A DNA stretch of 64,000 nucleotides from Gentiana macrophylla. Lineage: Eukaryota > Streptophyta > Magnoliopsida > Gentianales > Gentianaceae. Positions within the stretch are counted from its first letter, which is position 1. Each line of letters begins with the position of its first letter. The notes beneath the pieces were generated by a model. The model was given only the letters and a program-made list of their open reading frames with translations, had not been told where the DNA came from and did not search any database. The position numbers were made by a program, and so were the translations under genes. The stretch lies in assembly GCA_026214975.1 (NCBI GenBank), contig JAOBSW010000892.1:1-64000 (forward strand), in the 5' to 3' direction. Shown here piece after piece: positions 11,385 to 23,134 of the stretch.

Positions 11385-11600
11385 ATAGATCTGAAGAAGT
11401 ATCATAGCTTGTTCATATTGACCTTCGGGGTCTTATGAAGATACGAGCTAGTGGGAGCTTTTGAGTAGTGGACAATTTGTCTGATAGCTACTCGAAACAC
11501 CGATTAGTTTATCTAAATATTTGGAGAAATCTCTGATATTACCAGAGAAACGAGTATTCCATGCTCAGATATAGGCTATAGCATAGTTTTGGCACTGATG
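11385..11600 (+). pseudogene. Copia-2 integrase core fragment
   Basis: Coding for a LHVDLCGP-like start near 11400-11440, then GSFEYFITFTDDYSRY-like and LSKYLEKS-like stretches up to about 11570, is recognisable when frames are switched. This corresponds to the first half of the copia integrase catalytic core. The second half and most of the reverse transcriptase between 11600 and 12650 are too decayed to follow. Confidence 0.5.
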
Positions 11601-12650
11601 CCTGGCCTACCTCCGGGTGAAACAATTTCACTGAAAGGATAAACCATGTATTGTCTTAAATAGTTATTGATATGCTACATTACACTGCCTAACTCAATGA
11701 AGATATTAGTTGCCAAATAACGGTTTACATTATTATGTAATACCGAGAAGTATACCTAAAAGATGCTTATGAATTTATGGATAAGGAGTGAACTACGTTT
11801 ACTCCACTTTCGTAAATAAAGGCATTTAGCACTTAGTGCTTGAAGGTAGGACTGAAGATTTTGCATACACGTTCAGATGGTAACTGTTCGTGAAATATCT
11901 TAATGCAATGAGTAAATGCTGGTTATAAGATTCTTAAGATTGGATAGTGATGGTTACACTGTTACATCCTTTCTAAAAGAATGTTCAGATAACAACCTTG
12001 GCTCTTGAAGTAAAGATACTCAAGGAGCTACTATCTAATTTAATCAGACCACATCCCACATTGGTTGTTGGGGGTTACACTGATAAATACTATTAAACCA
12101 GATCAGAATATCAATTCACCATAAAGTAGTAGGAGTATGGTTTAACCATTGACCCGCTGTGATTATGTAGACTTTACACCCTACTGGGGTGATTGATAAC
12201 CTATGGTCCTCTGGAAGGACTGTATAGGATTCTGATAAATAGAGGTTGGTTTAAAGCCATAAACCTGTAAATGGAGTTTTGGTACACCAGTTCTGTTCAC
12301 ATTCTTGTAGAACCACCTGAGTGTCTCAGGCCCAGTGGGAGAAATCGGATCTACATGAAAAGAGTCGAATGAATTAGAAAGTTTAACTTTCAAAGCAAAG
12401 CCAAGTGGTCTAGGGGTAATTCCCTGAGACAAAGAGAGTTAACCAGGGGTGATGCCCTAAAACTCTCTCACCATTCTGCCTTGCTAGACTCCCTGGAAAG
12501 CAGAAAGACTAACATGGGTGATGCCCTGAAACTTTCTTGTCGTACAAAGGAGCTTGAATTGAATCGGTAAAATGTTTTAGCTTAAAGGCAATGGTAGACT
12601 CGATCGCCTATGCTTAAATCCATTGGTGGATTAAAGTAAACCTCTAGGTT
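11600..12650 (+). pseudogene. Copia-2 pol, decayed middle part
   Basis: Expected by position to hold the integrase end and the reverse transcriptase, but no YVDD or other diagnostic motif can be read. A short repeat is visible: GGTGATGCCCT followed by AAACTCTCTC near 12448-12470 and again with AAACTTTCTTG near 12520-12540. No other gene is seen. Confidence 0.4.
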
Positions 12651-13660
12651 ATTAAAATCCACATATATGAAATGTGTGAGCTTGACCAAAAGTATTGATG
12701 AGTTTTTTGTAGACTGGAGAATCAATATTGGTAAAGTAGTTGACGTTAGTGTTTATATAGGTAACACTGCAACAGTTGTGAACAACATGGGTGTGTTATC
12801 TGAAGTCAAGAACTGACGATCCAAAGCTTCTCTAAAACAGAGAAGTGGACTATCTTCTTAGAATTTGATTCGGTCGAATTCTCGAGAACAAGTTGTTGGC
12901 CGTATCTCATCCATCTTATTGGTTAAGATAATATAATGCATTTCCAAAGCTAGATTCCACGAGAGGTTTCTACCTGCCCCTCATAGAATAATTCTCTCAA
13001 TCTTGGATATAGAGAAAATGGGATAAAGTCTCTTTGGATGAGAATGTCGATTATTAAAAGTCAATTGTAATCGAATCATGGATTCGAGTATTGATAATGA
13101 GATAGTGCATCCTTAAGTATCTTTAGAGAACGAGAATCATATGCATATGTATTCGGTACAAACTCGAGTATTGATTACATCTGATTACGATTTTGTCGGA
13201 TTATGGATGATCATGAATCGATCTCGTGCTCATTGTTCACTCATTGTGATGGAGCTACTGATTTGGAGCAATTCAAAGATCGCCAATTTGACTATGTTAG
13301 TCGAATACATAGCAGCTTTTGGAGTAGCTAAAGAGGCAGTATGGCTAGAGAAGTTCTTTGTTGGACCGGGAAGTGATTCCAGGTCTCGATGAGCCGATAC
13401 CATTTTACTGTGAAAAAATTGAGAGGTAGCTCATGCAAAGGATCTTCGCAATCATAAGAGGTCAAAAGCATATTGAAAGTAAGTACCACCTGGTCAGACA
13501 GATCGTGCAGAGAGGCGACGTTTCGGTCCTAAAGATTGCCTTGAGCCGACCACCTAGCTGATCAGTTTACCAAGTCGTGGCATCTAATGTCACTGATAAG
13601 CACTTTGCGGGTATGAAATTGGGAGATATGTCTCATCTGCTTTAGGTCAAGTGAGAGAAT
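12650..13660 (+). pseudogene. Copia-2 RT end and RNase H remnant
   Basis: RNase H is recognisable: SNSKIANLTMLVEYIAAFGVAKEAVWLEKFF at about 13270-13365 holds the VEYIAA..AAKEAVW signature around the catalytic Glu. It is followed by coding for a KHIERKYHL-like and QRGDVSVLKIA-like tail near 13450-13545 and a GMKLGDMSHLL-like end at about 13610-13640. This tail is typical of the group of plant copia elements with an AAGTGGGAGATTGT tract. Upstream, a YGGSELIV-like stretch cannot be confirmed. Frameshifts and stops throughout. Confidence 0.65.
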
Positions 13661-13689
13661 GTTGTGGATAGATAGAATAAGGGTGTGGT

Positions 13690-13799
13690 GCTCTAAAAAC
13701 AATCATTGCTTGTCTTTACAGGCAAGTGGGAGATTGTTAGATATAAGCAGCCCGAAAGACAATTGTTGCTTGTCCTTACGGGCAAGTGGGAGATTGTTG
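13690..13799 (+). repeat. Tandemly duplicated polypurine tract region of Copia-2
   Basis: The block GCTTGTC.TTAC.GGCAAG followed by TGGGAGATTGTT occurs twice, about 61 bp apart (13707-13738 and 13768-13799). The second copy directly precedes the 3' LTR and is the functional polypurine tract. The first is followed by a TGTTAGATATAAGCAGCCCG sequence that imitates the LTR start. Confidence 0.75.
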
Positions 13800-14650
13800 G
13801 AAGTAGCACCGAAAGACAATTTATGTAATTGTTTTTATAATTAATAAATGACAGATTTATTCTCATCTTATTATTTTCTTTGTGCTTATAAGAAATACAC
13901 TATTGAAAACCCCAAGTCGTATCATATGTAGCCATATAACTTAGTGTGTGTCACACATGAGGATTAAGTTTATGGTGATACACTTGAACTATTAGTCCAT
14001 GGTGAAGTTAATCAAAGTATGGGGTCTATTGATTAAACCACCATTAATGCGCCCAGAACACTTTATTGTGTGACCGTCTTATCCGGACCGTCGACATTGG
14101 TTGTCTAAGTAGGGCATTTGTATATGATGAGAGTCATATAGGACTGGACCAATTTAATCTGCGTTTGTCATATAATTCTGTAATTGAGAAATCTTATTAA
14201 ATCACAAGATGATCATATATGGATTAACTTTAATCCTGAAGTGATTACAGACTCCTACTTGTTTCAGGATAGGGTTTGATGTGTTTGTTAAGGATCGCTA
14301 AGAGGCGTGGTCTGAATCACTTTCATGTTGGCACTATTCTGGAATGAGTGAGAAGTGTGTGTCTCACAGATATGGAATCCATTCCTTCCTACGGGAAGTA
14401 GAAAGACAATCTCCTTATTTGTTAATCCTAGAAACTGATCGATCCGCGGAGTTCGTATTGGTAGTGGATTATTGGTAAATAAGGATTAGATGTATTGAAA
14501 AAGGTTTACAGAAATAATCCTGCTTCATTACGGATTGTCTATGGAGGGTTATTCTGTATGTAATGATTATATCAATGGACACTTATCGCCTCGACTCGAC
14601 GTTTTGAGAATAAGTTATATCTATAATCGATAGAGTTCAGTTTTGGATTT
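13795..14650 (+). repeat. 3' LTR of Copia-2, first part
   Basis: Starts TGTTGGAAGTAGCACC and follows the 5' LTR to its base about 860. It then stops abruptly at GGATTT, where the level-2 element inserted. The continuation is at 39926. One internal difference is an approximately 30-bp loss near 14460 compared with the 5' LTR. Confidence 0.85.
14646..14650. repeat. Target-site duplication GATTT (left copy, level-2 element)
   Basis: GATTT precedes the left LTR and recurs at 39926-39930 after the right LTR. The surrounding Copia-2 sequence continues in register. Confidence 0.8.
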
Positions 14651-16124
14651 TTATGACGAGATCAAGTAACAATAAAATACTTGACCACCATAAACCAATA
14701 CTAGCAAGAGGACTAGGTCCATCATAGTATAGTTGTAGCGAATCAAGGTCGATCCCACAGGGAACCAATTGTTAATCATTTATATATAAACAATCAATTA
14801 ATAATGTCAAGCACACAAAGGCGGTCTAAGACCAACAAAAGACAAGATAAGGTAAAAACTGACTCGACACAATACAAATAAAGACAACGTAATTAACCTC
14901 CCCAATCATTGTGTTATCGTTTGGATCTAGAGACTCTATATAATTAAACTAGACTCAATAACCATTAATCCGATTAGTATTTCTTTTATATTGGATACGG
15001 GAGTCATCCCTTAAACTTGACTTAGTTCCGGTAGGACACTAGATCATATAACATGATCTAGATCTCATTTGAAAGTCCCGGAAGATCAATTCATGAGCCG
15101 AACTAGAGCACTATATTGGTATTTCCTAATCACACGCTAATTAAAACAGACGAGCAACGAGCGTAGCCATACCTACTATGACAAGAAATTCTAGGTGGAC
15201 AATCACACCATAAAGACGTGGCTAGATTGATGCGGTGAAAACCTAAATCTTAGCGTTTCTATATACGTAACGGATAAAATAGAAATTCATAAAGCAATTA
15301 TATAGATCTACTAAAAACACGATTGTCGATCATACCAAAGTCATCTATAGATCACCGGATAATGAGATCTGGCGTGTGGATCCTTATAGACAAAGGAATC
15401 CCTATCGCCTCATATCATCGTATCCTTAGATTTACATCGTTCGGTGAAGAACGAGCAACCTCAAATGATAAACAATAATTGGGGGACTTAATTACAAAGA
15501 ACAAAGAACAAATTAATACAAGCAACTCACATAATTGCAAATTGACTTGTATAAAACCGCTCAAAATCGAGGATTTGTGCTATGAAGAGTTGTATTAAAA
15601 TTATATTGTGTTGTCTAATGTTTTGCTATGAAACAATGTATTTATAAGCTGTAGAAACCGACTTAAAATCGTATTTTCTAAACCCCGATGGAGTCTAAAA
15701 GCGCGTCGAGATAACTCCGATCGTCCGATAATTTTCCCGAACTCACTCCCGCCGAAAGCCGCCACTTTGCTAGCAAGTTGGCGATCTGTGATTGGCTCGC
15801 CGGCTTTTCTTGTTTGTTACTCACTCCTCGTCTTTGATTTGATGTCTATCTTTAATACGATCTGATTCTCGCTCCGATTTATCTTGAGATTTAATTCTTA
15901 TGTCGGTAGATATCCCCGATTTACCGTAATCAGTAAAATCAATAATTATCACACAAGAAATCATATTTTAATAATAAAAATAGATAAATACCAAATTATA
16001 TTATACAAACCACATATCATTAAATAAACATTATAAACATGTAATTTAATATAAAATATATATTATTAAGCTCGATTTAAGGATAACGTTGATGACTTTT
16101 ACGGGTATAATTTGACCGTCATCA
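14651..16124 (-). repeat. 3' LTR (left) of level-2 element
   Basis: Matches 38213-39925. On the minus strand it begins TGATGACGGTCAAATTAT after the polypurine tract. It lacks about 239 bp present in the other LTR. It contains the motif TCCCTGTGGGATCGACC (minus strand, near 14745-14765) and a TATA box near 15640. Confidence 0.88.
15638..15649 (-). promoter_or_regulatory. TATA box in level-2 LTR (left copy)
   Basis: On the minus strand the sequence reads GCTTATAAATAC. The same box is at 39436-39447 in the right (5') LTR, which would drive the element. Confidence 0.6.
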
Positions 16125-16137
16125 ACTACCCCCACTT
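16125..16137 (-). other. Polypurine tract of level-2 element
   Basis: Minus strand AAGTGGGGGTAGT directly abuts the 3' LTR, the form of polypurine tract used by Athila/Tat-type gypsy elements. Confidence 0.8.
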
Positions 16138-17487
16138 AGACTTTGATCGTCTTGAACAAAGCATCGATAAGTCAATCCCCAAGACAACATTTTCCATGGT
16201 CAAATCATACTTACTCACGAAACTCGAGTCAACTCATACCAGTCATGCTCATAAGGTATCCATTATTCACTACTCGCTATGAATCGAAGTGATTGTGTGC
16301 ATGTGCATTTAGTTTTATATAATCGTGGCAAGATTAGAGTTTATGCTAACTTCGCAATCTCAACCTACCAACATCAGTATCCCCACTTCTTAAGCCTTGC
16401 ATGGGTAAAGACATGGTGCAATAAGCAAGAGCGTTATCCAAGAGGTTTTTGGACTCGGAGACCGAGAAATACTCGAAGCCTCTTAAAAAGTTGAATTTCT
16501 TCGCATTTTCATAATTTCAAGTATTAACACTTCTCAAGAAAGAAACTTGCTTTAAAAGTAAAGTATGCATTGCAAGAATCCTCCTCTCACGGATTAGTCA
16601 ATAGCATTGAATATTACCACAAGCGCGGGGCTACTTTGGTAATGTTACTACAAGCCCAGTGTTTAACGCATTGTTAAAACACAGATAATTCTCAAGCTTA
16701 TTACTCCGCTTTGATGGCCAGCACATAGAAATACATCAGCAGAAAATATCAATACTAAGTTTACATAACCAATCATCTACGCAATGTACACATAATTCTT
16801 TAGTTATTATAATTCGTGCGGTAACCGTCGATTCAAAGATTGAGTAATTGAATAATAAATAACTACTTGCAACAGTCGGCACGTATAAAATGATCATGTA
16901 CTCATGCAACTTGGTTCCTTTCTTATTAATTCACAGCTAGGAACTCACAATTCTAAGGGTACGAGATTATTAATTTGGCATTTATTTAATTTTTGTTTCA
17001 ATTTCTAACGTTTCTTTTTCACACATATAATAGCTAAGTCTCCTACCCCTCACTTAAACATGGCAGTGTCCCCAATGACAAAGACAAAAAATGAGAATTT
17101 AAGAAAAATACTTAGCTCTGGAAACGGCTCTCAAGTAAGGTGCAGAATGCAGACGTAATCCAAGAATGACGTGGAACTTCCGGGCATATCAACAAACTAT
17201 AGATCGAACAAGAAGTATATTGCTGCAAAATAATTCTTCAACAAAGCTCGAAACTCGTTACAGCGTTAGCCCATAAAAAGTAATAATCGAATAAAAGGGA
17301 CAGTAAAAGGAAAACATTAAACCTTAAACATTTTTAAGTCCATAATATGATTACAATTTTGAACTACTGATCCCGACTTGTTATTAGGACAACATTATTA
17401 TTCAGAAAATACGACAACAGACTCGATACTACTGGGCTAGACTCGATACAAAGGAAAACATACTAAAAGAGAAATATAAAGACACAA
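16138..17487 (-). other. Level-2 element: long 3' untranslated region
   Basis: About 1.35 kb between the ORF end and the polypurine tract with no credible coding sequence on either strand. The sequence is AT-rich with no visible terminal repeats inside it. Confidence 0.55.
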
Positions 17488-18523
17488 TCAATCGCCTCCA
17501 CTAAAAGATCGTCCAAAACCCGGAGGGATACGAGAATGAGAGGGCTCCTGACCCTCAAAACCAGGTGGTGGTGTAAGCCGACTCTCATGTCGGGTCCTAG
17601 AGACATCATCTCCATCTATATTTCTCACAATCCTCCCGACCATGTGATGAGTCTCAGCCACTGTCCGCTCCATTCCATCGATACGAGCAAAAAGTTGCTC
17701 CAAGTCTCGCCCTCGTCCGGCGGCATTGTCTTCACCGCTATTCCCAGCTTGGCGGGGTCAAGGTGGTGGCCATGGATGTGGGTTGGCATTGGTGAGAGCC
17801 GGAACGGATGCTCTTGACAAGGGAGTCTCCGGGTCAACATACATATCGGCCCCTAACTCTGGGCCGCCAGCCGCTATTGCAAAAGTTGAAATCATAGAAC
17901 CGTAGGGCAGAATGGTCATTTTCTTCCTTGCTACCTTGGTCATGTTCCCCTGTAAAACTGTTCCCAATTCTACTGGTCGCTCTAACCATAACCAATACAT
18001 CAAGGCAGCATGATAGTCATAAACGGTTGAGGTATGGCCGGATGGAAGTATATCGAAACAATGAAACCGATGTAAAAACTTGTCTTCCCAAGTGGAGAAT
18101 GCGGCCTCTTGAAAATTGCGAGCATAACGACTTATATACCACTCCGTATCGAAGTGCTTACCGATTTCCTCTAACAATGTCAGAATGGTCATACACATTT
18201 GTAAACTCTTCAGCGTGATCCACTAAACTTCCCAAATTAGAATAATTATTGATAGTGGTAGGTGACATAGCAAACGTGCATCCTCTAACTGTGGCAGTGT
18301 GGGAATGGGGATGCACCTCTAAATAAGCATAGAATTCTTTTACTAGGGACCCGTTACAACGAGTAGGCGGCTCGGCCACGTACTCCCAATTATGATAAGC
18401 GATAAGATCTCTAACGAGTTCCCCGCAATTCTCAAGATCTACGCCTCTTCCTTGATGCACAGTCGCATTGCTCCAATGGGTACGAAATGCCTCATATACC
18501 GCGGGGCTAACAAATTGCGGCAC
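17488..18523 (-). pseudogene. 'Plant transposon protein'-like ORF of level-2 element (frameshifted)
   Basis: Three overlapping minus-strand frames (18523-18158, 18198-17758, 17703-17488) join into one protein of about 340 residues after two frameshifts. The first part has W..Y.AEPPTRCNGSLVKEFYAYL followed by a VRG.TFAMSPTTINNY pattern. This pattern of 'LV.EFYA.L ... VRG ... S...IN' is what I know from the domain annotated in plant genomes as 'putative plant transposon protein'. The middle part has W..HRFHCFDILPSGHTSTVYDY and WLWLERPVELG. The end is Pro/Gly-rich (TPPPGFEG, IPPGFGRSF). Its role in the element is unknown; a structural, gag-like role is possible. The Athila insertion lies just upstream of its present start, so N-terminal residues may be missing. 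Confidence 0.6.
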
Positions 18524-18564
18524 CCCGTCAATTATCGGTATGGCGTCACCATCGAGAACAAATT

Positions 18565-18569
18565 GCGCC
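18565..18569. repeat. Target-site duplication GCGCC (left copy, Athila element)
   Basis: GCGCC abuts the TGTTGA start of the 5' LTR and recurs at 35338-35342 after the GGGACA end of the 3' LTR. Confidence 0.88.
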
Positions 18570-18944
18570 TGTTGAGGGTGAATTTACGTGTTTTATAACG
18601 CTATATTTTATAATGTTTTCCACCACATTCGTATGAATTGCATGGAAATCACGTGTTTAAATGGAATTATTGAGCAAATGACATTTTTAATGAGTTAATC
18701 GCAAAGTTGGTGAATTTATATGTTTTAATTATGATTTTATGTTTATTGGAATTATGTTACGCTTTGCGGTGTTTTTGATGTCATGTAGGTACAATTATGT
18801 GGCTCAATTGATGATCAAATGTTGATGAATTTCGAGCTATTTCAAGTTAAAAGAGATAATGGTGAATTGGATAGAGAAGGAAAGAAGATAAAGATGGAAT
18901 TATCAAGTCTTGATCGAAGCTGGACTAGCGTTCATCTGAGTGGA

Positions 18945-19095
18945 CGAGCGTCCAAGACTGAACGGGCGTTTGATAAGTGGACGAGCGTCCGTAATCATAT
19001 TTTACATTCGAGAGAGTTCAGACGTTACTCAGCAGCGTTCACCTCCGTCCGTAAGTTTGCTTTGGACGAGCGCCCAAGATAGTGGATGGGCGCCC
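18945..19095 (+). repeat. Palindromic GC-rich modules in Athila LTR
   Basis: Repeated words GGACGAGCGTCC (a near-perfect inverted repeat), GAACGGGCGTTT, and GGACGAGCGCCC lie within 150 bp directly upstream of the TATA box. The 3' LTR has the same cluster at 34180-34340, with more C than T in CG contexts. They could be protein binding sites or hairpins; function is unknown. Confidence 0.65.
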
Positions 19096-19129
19096 TAGCA
19101 CCGCCTTAGCCTAAACCGACCTAAAAATC

Positions 19130-19138
19130 TATAAATAG
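19130..19138 (+). promoter_or_regulatory. TATA box in Athila 5' LTR
   Basis: TATAAATAG, conserved at 34374-34382 in the 3' LTR. Likely transcription start about 30 bp downstream, leaving a leader of roughly 0.9 kb within the LTR. Confidence 0.7.
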
Positions 19139-20093
19139 GCGCGATTTCTCAAACCCTAGACACACAATTCGAACCCTAAAACCTAGGGGCAGCTTGGCTG
19201 CGTTTTACGATTTTACTACTTTTATGCAATTTAATTCCTAGATTAGATTAGATAGATTCATGTCTTTTATTTCATCAATTCGAAAGTTGCAACAAGGATG
19301 CTAAGAGGCTAAAACCCTCTTGAACAAGCGTTGTGAAGCCTTTTTCAACAATTCAGCTTTTGATTCGTGATTAATCTGTGAGTATCTATTTCAAGTTCGT
19401 TTCTTTTATCATGTTTTGTATGTTTTTGCATGTTTAATCGAAAGATGCTTGCTTTGATGATTGTTTATTTGATGAAAATCATGTTAACGATAGATCACCG
19501 TGATAAAAGAATAGATCTTCGATCTAACTAAACGCGAGTTATTAGATTGATTTTCTAGATTAGGAATTGAAAGATTTCACGCCTAGGTTAGAAAGAGCGA
19601 AATCTTTAACATCGAAAGATAAAAGATTAGAAACGAACTTGTCCACGAGAGTAGGAGTTTATGCCTTCGATTAGGTGAATCACGACTTGAGTAGAGATCA
19701 CGAATTAATCCGAATCAGAATTGAATGTTGATAGGATAGGTGGATCAATTGCTTGTTCGTTCGTTATAATTTGATTTTAATCCTTGAACTTGAATTGTTA
19801 GATTAGTCTACTTTTTCTGCACTTTAGTTTAGTTTAGTTTATCGCTTTCAATCTTTCCTAGCTTTGGATTTCGTCCTCTGTCTAGTTTATTTTCAGCATG
19901 TTTGTCCAGTTTTAGTTCCCTGTTTAGGTTAGTTTTCGTGACAATAGTTAGTTAAAAACAAAAGCTAGGATTCACATTCGTCTAGTTCCCCGTAAGATCG
20001 ACCCGGCATAGCCTCTACACTACGATCCTTGCACTTGAGGTTAACCGGTTTATTACTTGTTGTTTTGTATTGATAAAATCCGGGACAAGTTTT

Positions 20094-20111
20094 TGGCGCC
20101 GTTGCCGGGGA
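20094..20111 (+). other. Primer binding site of Athila element
   Basis: TGGCGCCGTTGCCGGGGA lies 6 bp after the LTR. This is the standard primer site of Athila/Tat gypsy elements. Confidence 0.92.
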
Positions 20112-20909
20112 ACCGGACGGTTGTCTAGTTTTTGTTTTTCATTAGTAATTTAGGTTAGGTTTTTGTTTTTATTTCTGTTTTTCGTTGGTGATTTAGTTGT
20201 TTTACTTATTTGTTTTTTCATTAATTAATATTTGTTCTTGTTAGTTGTAGCATAGACTTTTGTTTTTGAGTTTTAGTCTCTATTTTTGCATTATCGCTTC
20301 TTTTTCGCTCTCTGTTCGAATTGTTCCGGTTGGACGAAGCGCCTGGTCATACAGGCACTTTGCCCGATTCTTCTCAGGAGGACGCCCGTCGATTAATTGG
20401 ACGCCCGCCTCATCTCCGCCTCGCCATTAGTTTTTATTTTTATTTCGATTAGGTTTCTGTTTTTTCGTAGGTAAGTGTCGTAGGTAGGCTTCTTAGGTTG
20501 AATCATCTGACTCCACACCTTTCACGATCAAATTTTAGGATAAAAGGGTCCATTTTAGCACTTGATAGTATTTTGGCCATAACTTTCGGCTCGAGTGTCC
20601 GTTTGGCGCAGACCCCAATTCGAAAGCTTCGTTCCGACGCCGACGACATGGCAGACTACCGGAGGCCGTCCGACACCGTTTTCGAGGTCAAAATCCACTG
20701 TTTTCCCTTCCATTTTGGGCTCGAGAAGATTTCAACACGTTTTTTTTTCTTGCCTTTTAGTATTTCTGTTTTTGCTGTTTTAAATTTTCGTAGTTAAGTT
20801 TCGTAGTTTTGATTCCTCTAGGTTTAGTTATCCTCTCTCTCGCCTCGACGTCATCCTTTCGTCACCTTCTATCCTTTCTTGCTCAACACCTTGAGTTGGT
20901 GTTCGGTTT
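20112..20909 (+). other. Athila 5' untranslated leader
   Basis: T-rich leader of about 0.8 kb before gag with no conserved domain. A short cluster of GGACGCCCG-type words near 20380-20410 resembles the palindromic modules of the LTR. Short open frames here show no known motif. Confidence 0.55.
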
Positions 20910-22440
20910 ATGCAAACTCGTAGTCATAAGGGACCACTAATCTATTCCCCCGACCCGAAGCGGACCATAGTCCGACCCAATAGGCGGAGACTTCGCGTTT
21001 CGTAAGGAAACGCTCTAGATCAAGAATTTGAGCAATATCTTTCAGAGAAATCGAAAGAATAGTAATAATGGCGGAAGATAGACGGACGTTGGCCGACTAT
21101 GCCATGCCCGGCAGTCACCATCAACCCGGCTATCGTCATGCCTACCATTCTTGCTCCAAACTTCGAGCTTAAACCCGGACTTATTCGGGATGATGCAAGA
21201 TGCATCAATTTTCCATGGTTTCCATCCGAAAACCCCACACTCACTTACACACATTTTTGCAAATATGCGGTACTACCCGTATCCAAGGTGTAAGTGAGGA
21301 CGCCATCAAGCTTAAACTATTTCCATTTTCCTTACGGGGAGGCACTCTGAGTGGTATCACTCTCTCCCTCGAATCCATCACGTGGGCGGAGCTCGAGAAG
21401 GAATTTCTAAGTCAATACTTTCTTCCTTCAAAAGCATTTCAATGCCTCTGCACGTAAATCTTCACATTCCGTCACCGAAAATGAGTCATTCTTTGAGGCG
21501 TGGAAAAGGTTTAAGTCTCTCTCCGCAAAGTGTCCCCATCATGGCTTGCTAAAGCAAAGGCAAGTCCATACTTTCTTCATGGATTGACCGAGCTCACCAA
21601 GGGCATGGTCAATAGTTCCTCTGGTGGGGCATTTCTCAAGAAAACACTGATGAGGGTGGGCGTTGTTCGAGGACATTGCCAAATATAACTACGCCCCTCT
21701 TATCAAGCCATCCAAGCACCTCCTCCCCCTCCCAAGGTCGAAGAGGTGACTATGCAAAGTCTTGTTGCCATCTTTGCAAGCAGATGGCACCTTCTCAACC
21801 GACGGCCTCTCACACCGCCCCTACCCGAAAGTTATCAGGCTCCTTCACTTTCACGTAACTCTCAAGTTCTCAGACAGAAGCATCTTTGTCCGACCGCCAT
21901 ATGACCGCCAATGTCAATTTTCTTCCTCTCGCGCTCGCAAGTCAATGATGTTCATGACTATGGACAACATAATCCAATCACATGCCAAGTATGTGATAGC
22001 ATGGGCACATCGCCGCTTCATCCCATGATTGGGCGTAATCGCGAAGTCAATGCTTTTCTGGCCGGACAAATCGAGAGATTCAATAACCAATTCTCTGGCG
22101 AGCAGCTTCCAAAACCAAGGGTTTAATCAATCTTCGGATTTAATCCTAATTCGAACTTCAATAGAAACCCTGGTTATAATCGAACCCAAGCTATAATTCT
22201 TCCAATCCACAAAGAAAGGTTCAATCGTAATTGGCCCGCTAATTCTAATTCTACATTTCCAAATCACCAATCACCACTCCTCAAAATCATCGAACTCTCA
22301 AGGATCCTCCCAATCCAACAATTTCAAACCAAGTTGGAGGAGCAAAGCAGACAATAAAAAGTCTTGAGAGACAAATAGGGCAATTGGGTGAAGCGGCTAA
22401 GCGTCAAGACCCCCAGGGCATCCGCTTGATTTCTTGAGAA
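20910..22440 (+). pseudogene. Athila gag (frameshifted)
   Basis: Particle-forming Gag. ATG at 20910 opens MQTRSHKGPLIYSPDPKRT, the conserved Athila Gag start. Further blocks are FELKPGLIRDD (about 21160), a FPWFPSENPTLTYTHFL-like segment (about 21215), VSEDAIKLKLFPFSLR (about 21290-21340), SITWAELEKEFLSQYFLPSK (about 21375-21435) and a SESFFEAWKRFK-like segment (about 21485-21510). The end has a QIGQLGEAAKRQDP-like QLA motif near 22370-22410. No CCHC knuckle is visible, which is usual for Athila. At least six frame changes occur; several are one-base indels and could be sequencing error. Confidence 0.82.
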
Positions 22441-23130
22441 AAACCCAAAAGGCGGTCAAATCCCTCACGCCGATTTAAGTTAGATCAATGCACCGACTGG
22501 TACCTTCACCTCCATACGGTAGAGAAGAGGCAAGGCAATGAATTTGAGAAGTGGTTCTCAAGTTGGTGGCCCCTGGCTTTCGTGGAAACCACTAGCCCCT
22601 CCCGCCATTGATAAGGCGGGAGGAAGTTGAGCACCCATCGCCCCTGGTTGCGAGCAAGTAATCAGTGGTGATCCCTCGATAGGTGAAAAGGTTGGAAATC
22701 CTCGGTGGCTGCCTCCGAGGATCGAACAAGTTGGAAATCCTCAGTGGTGATCCCTCGAGGGTGAAAAGGGAAAGAAAGTCGGTGGCCGATCCCCACCACC
22801 AAAGCTTCTGAAAAGACGGTTCGGTGGAAGGATTTGGAAGACAAAGCTATCGGCGCATCCTCAAAGAAAGTCTTTTCCGAGAGTGATCTCAAGAAGCTTC
22901 CGCTTCCACCGAGGAAGAGCAACATTCCATTGGTTGAAGACAAAAGTACGAGAAGGTGCTAAACCTTCGAAAAATACTCAAGTAAATCGCCATTATCCGA
23001 GGTCTTGGTCGAGATGCCTAAGTATACAAAGTTCATCAAGGATGTTGTATCTTCCAAGAAGAAGTTAGCATGAATGGATCAAGCAGTTGGTAAGGAGTGT
23101 TCTCTCGGTCAATTATGAAAGCTTACCAAC
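22441..23130 (+). pseudogene. Athila gag-protease spacer with internal repeat
   Basis: Low-conservation region between gag and protease. It holds an imperfect direct repeat: GTGGTGATCCCTCGA..GGTGAAAAGG at about 22665-22690 and again at 22745-22770, with GTTGGAAATCCTC twice in between. Open frames here show no family signature. Confidence 0.5.
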
Positions 23131-23134
23131 CAAA

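Larger units (their letters stand above)
18570..20087 (+). repeat. 5' LTR of Athila element
   Basis: Matches 33821-35337 with scattered transitions and one- to three-base indels. It contains a cluster of GGACGAGCG-type palindromic words (18945-19095), a TATA box (19130) and the word GTAAGATCGACC near the end. Confidence 0.92.

Noticed and set aside
17536..17840. Plus-strand open frames opposite the level-2 ORF
   Set aside because: They are antisense to the transposon-protein-like ORF and contain no motif of their own.
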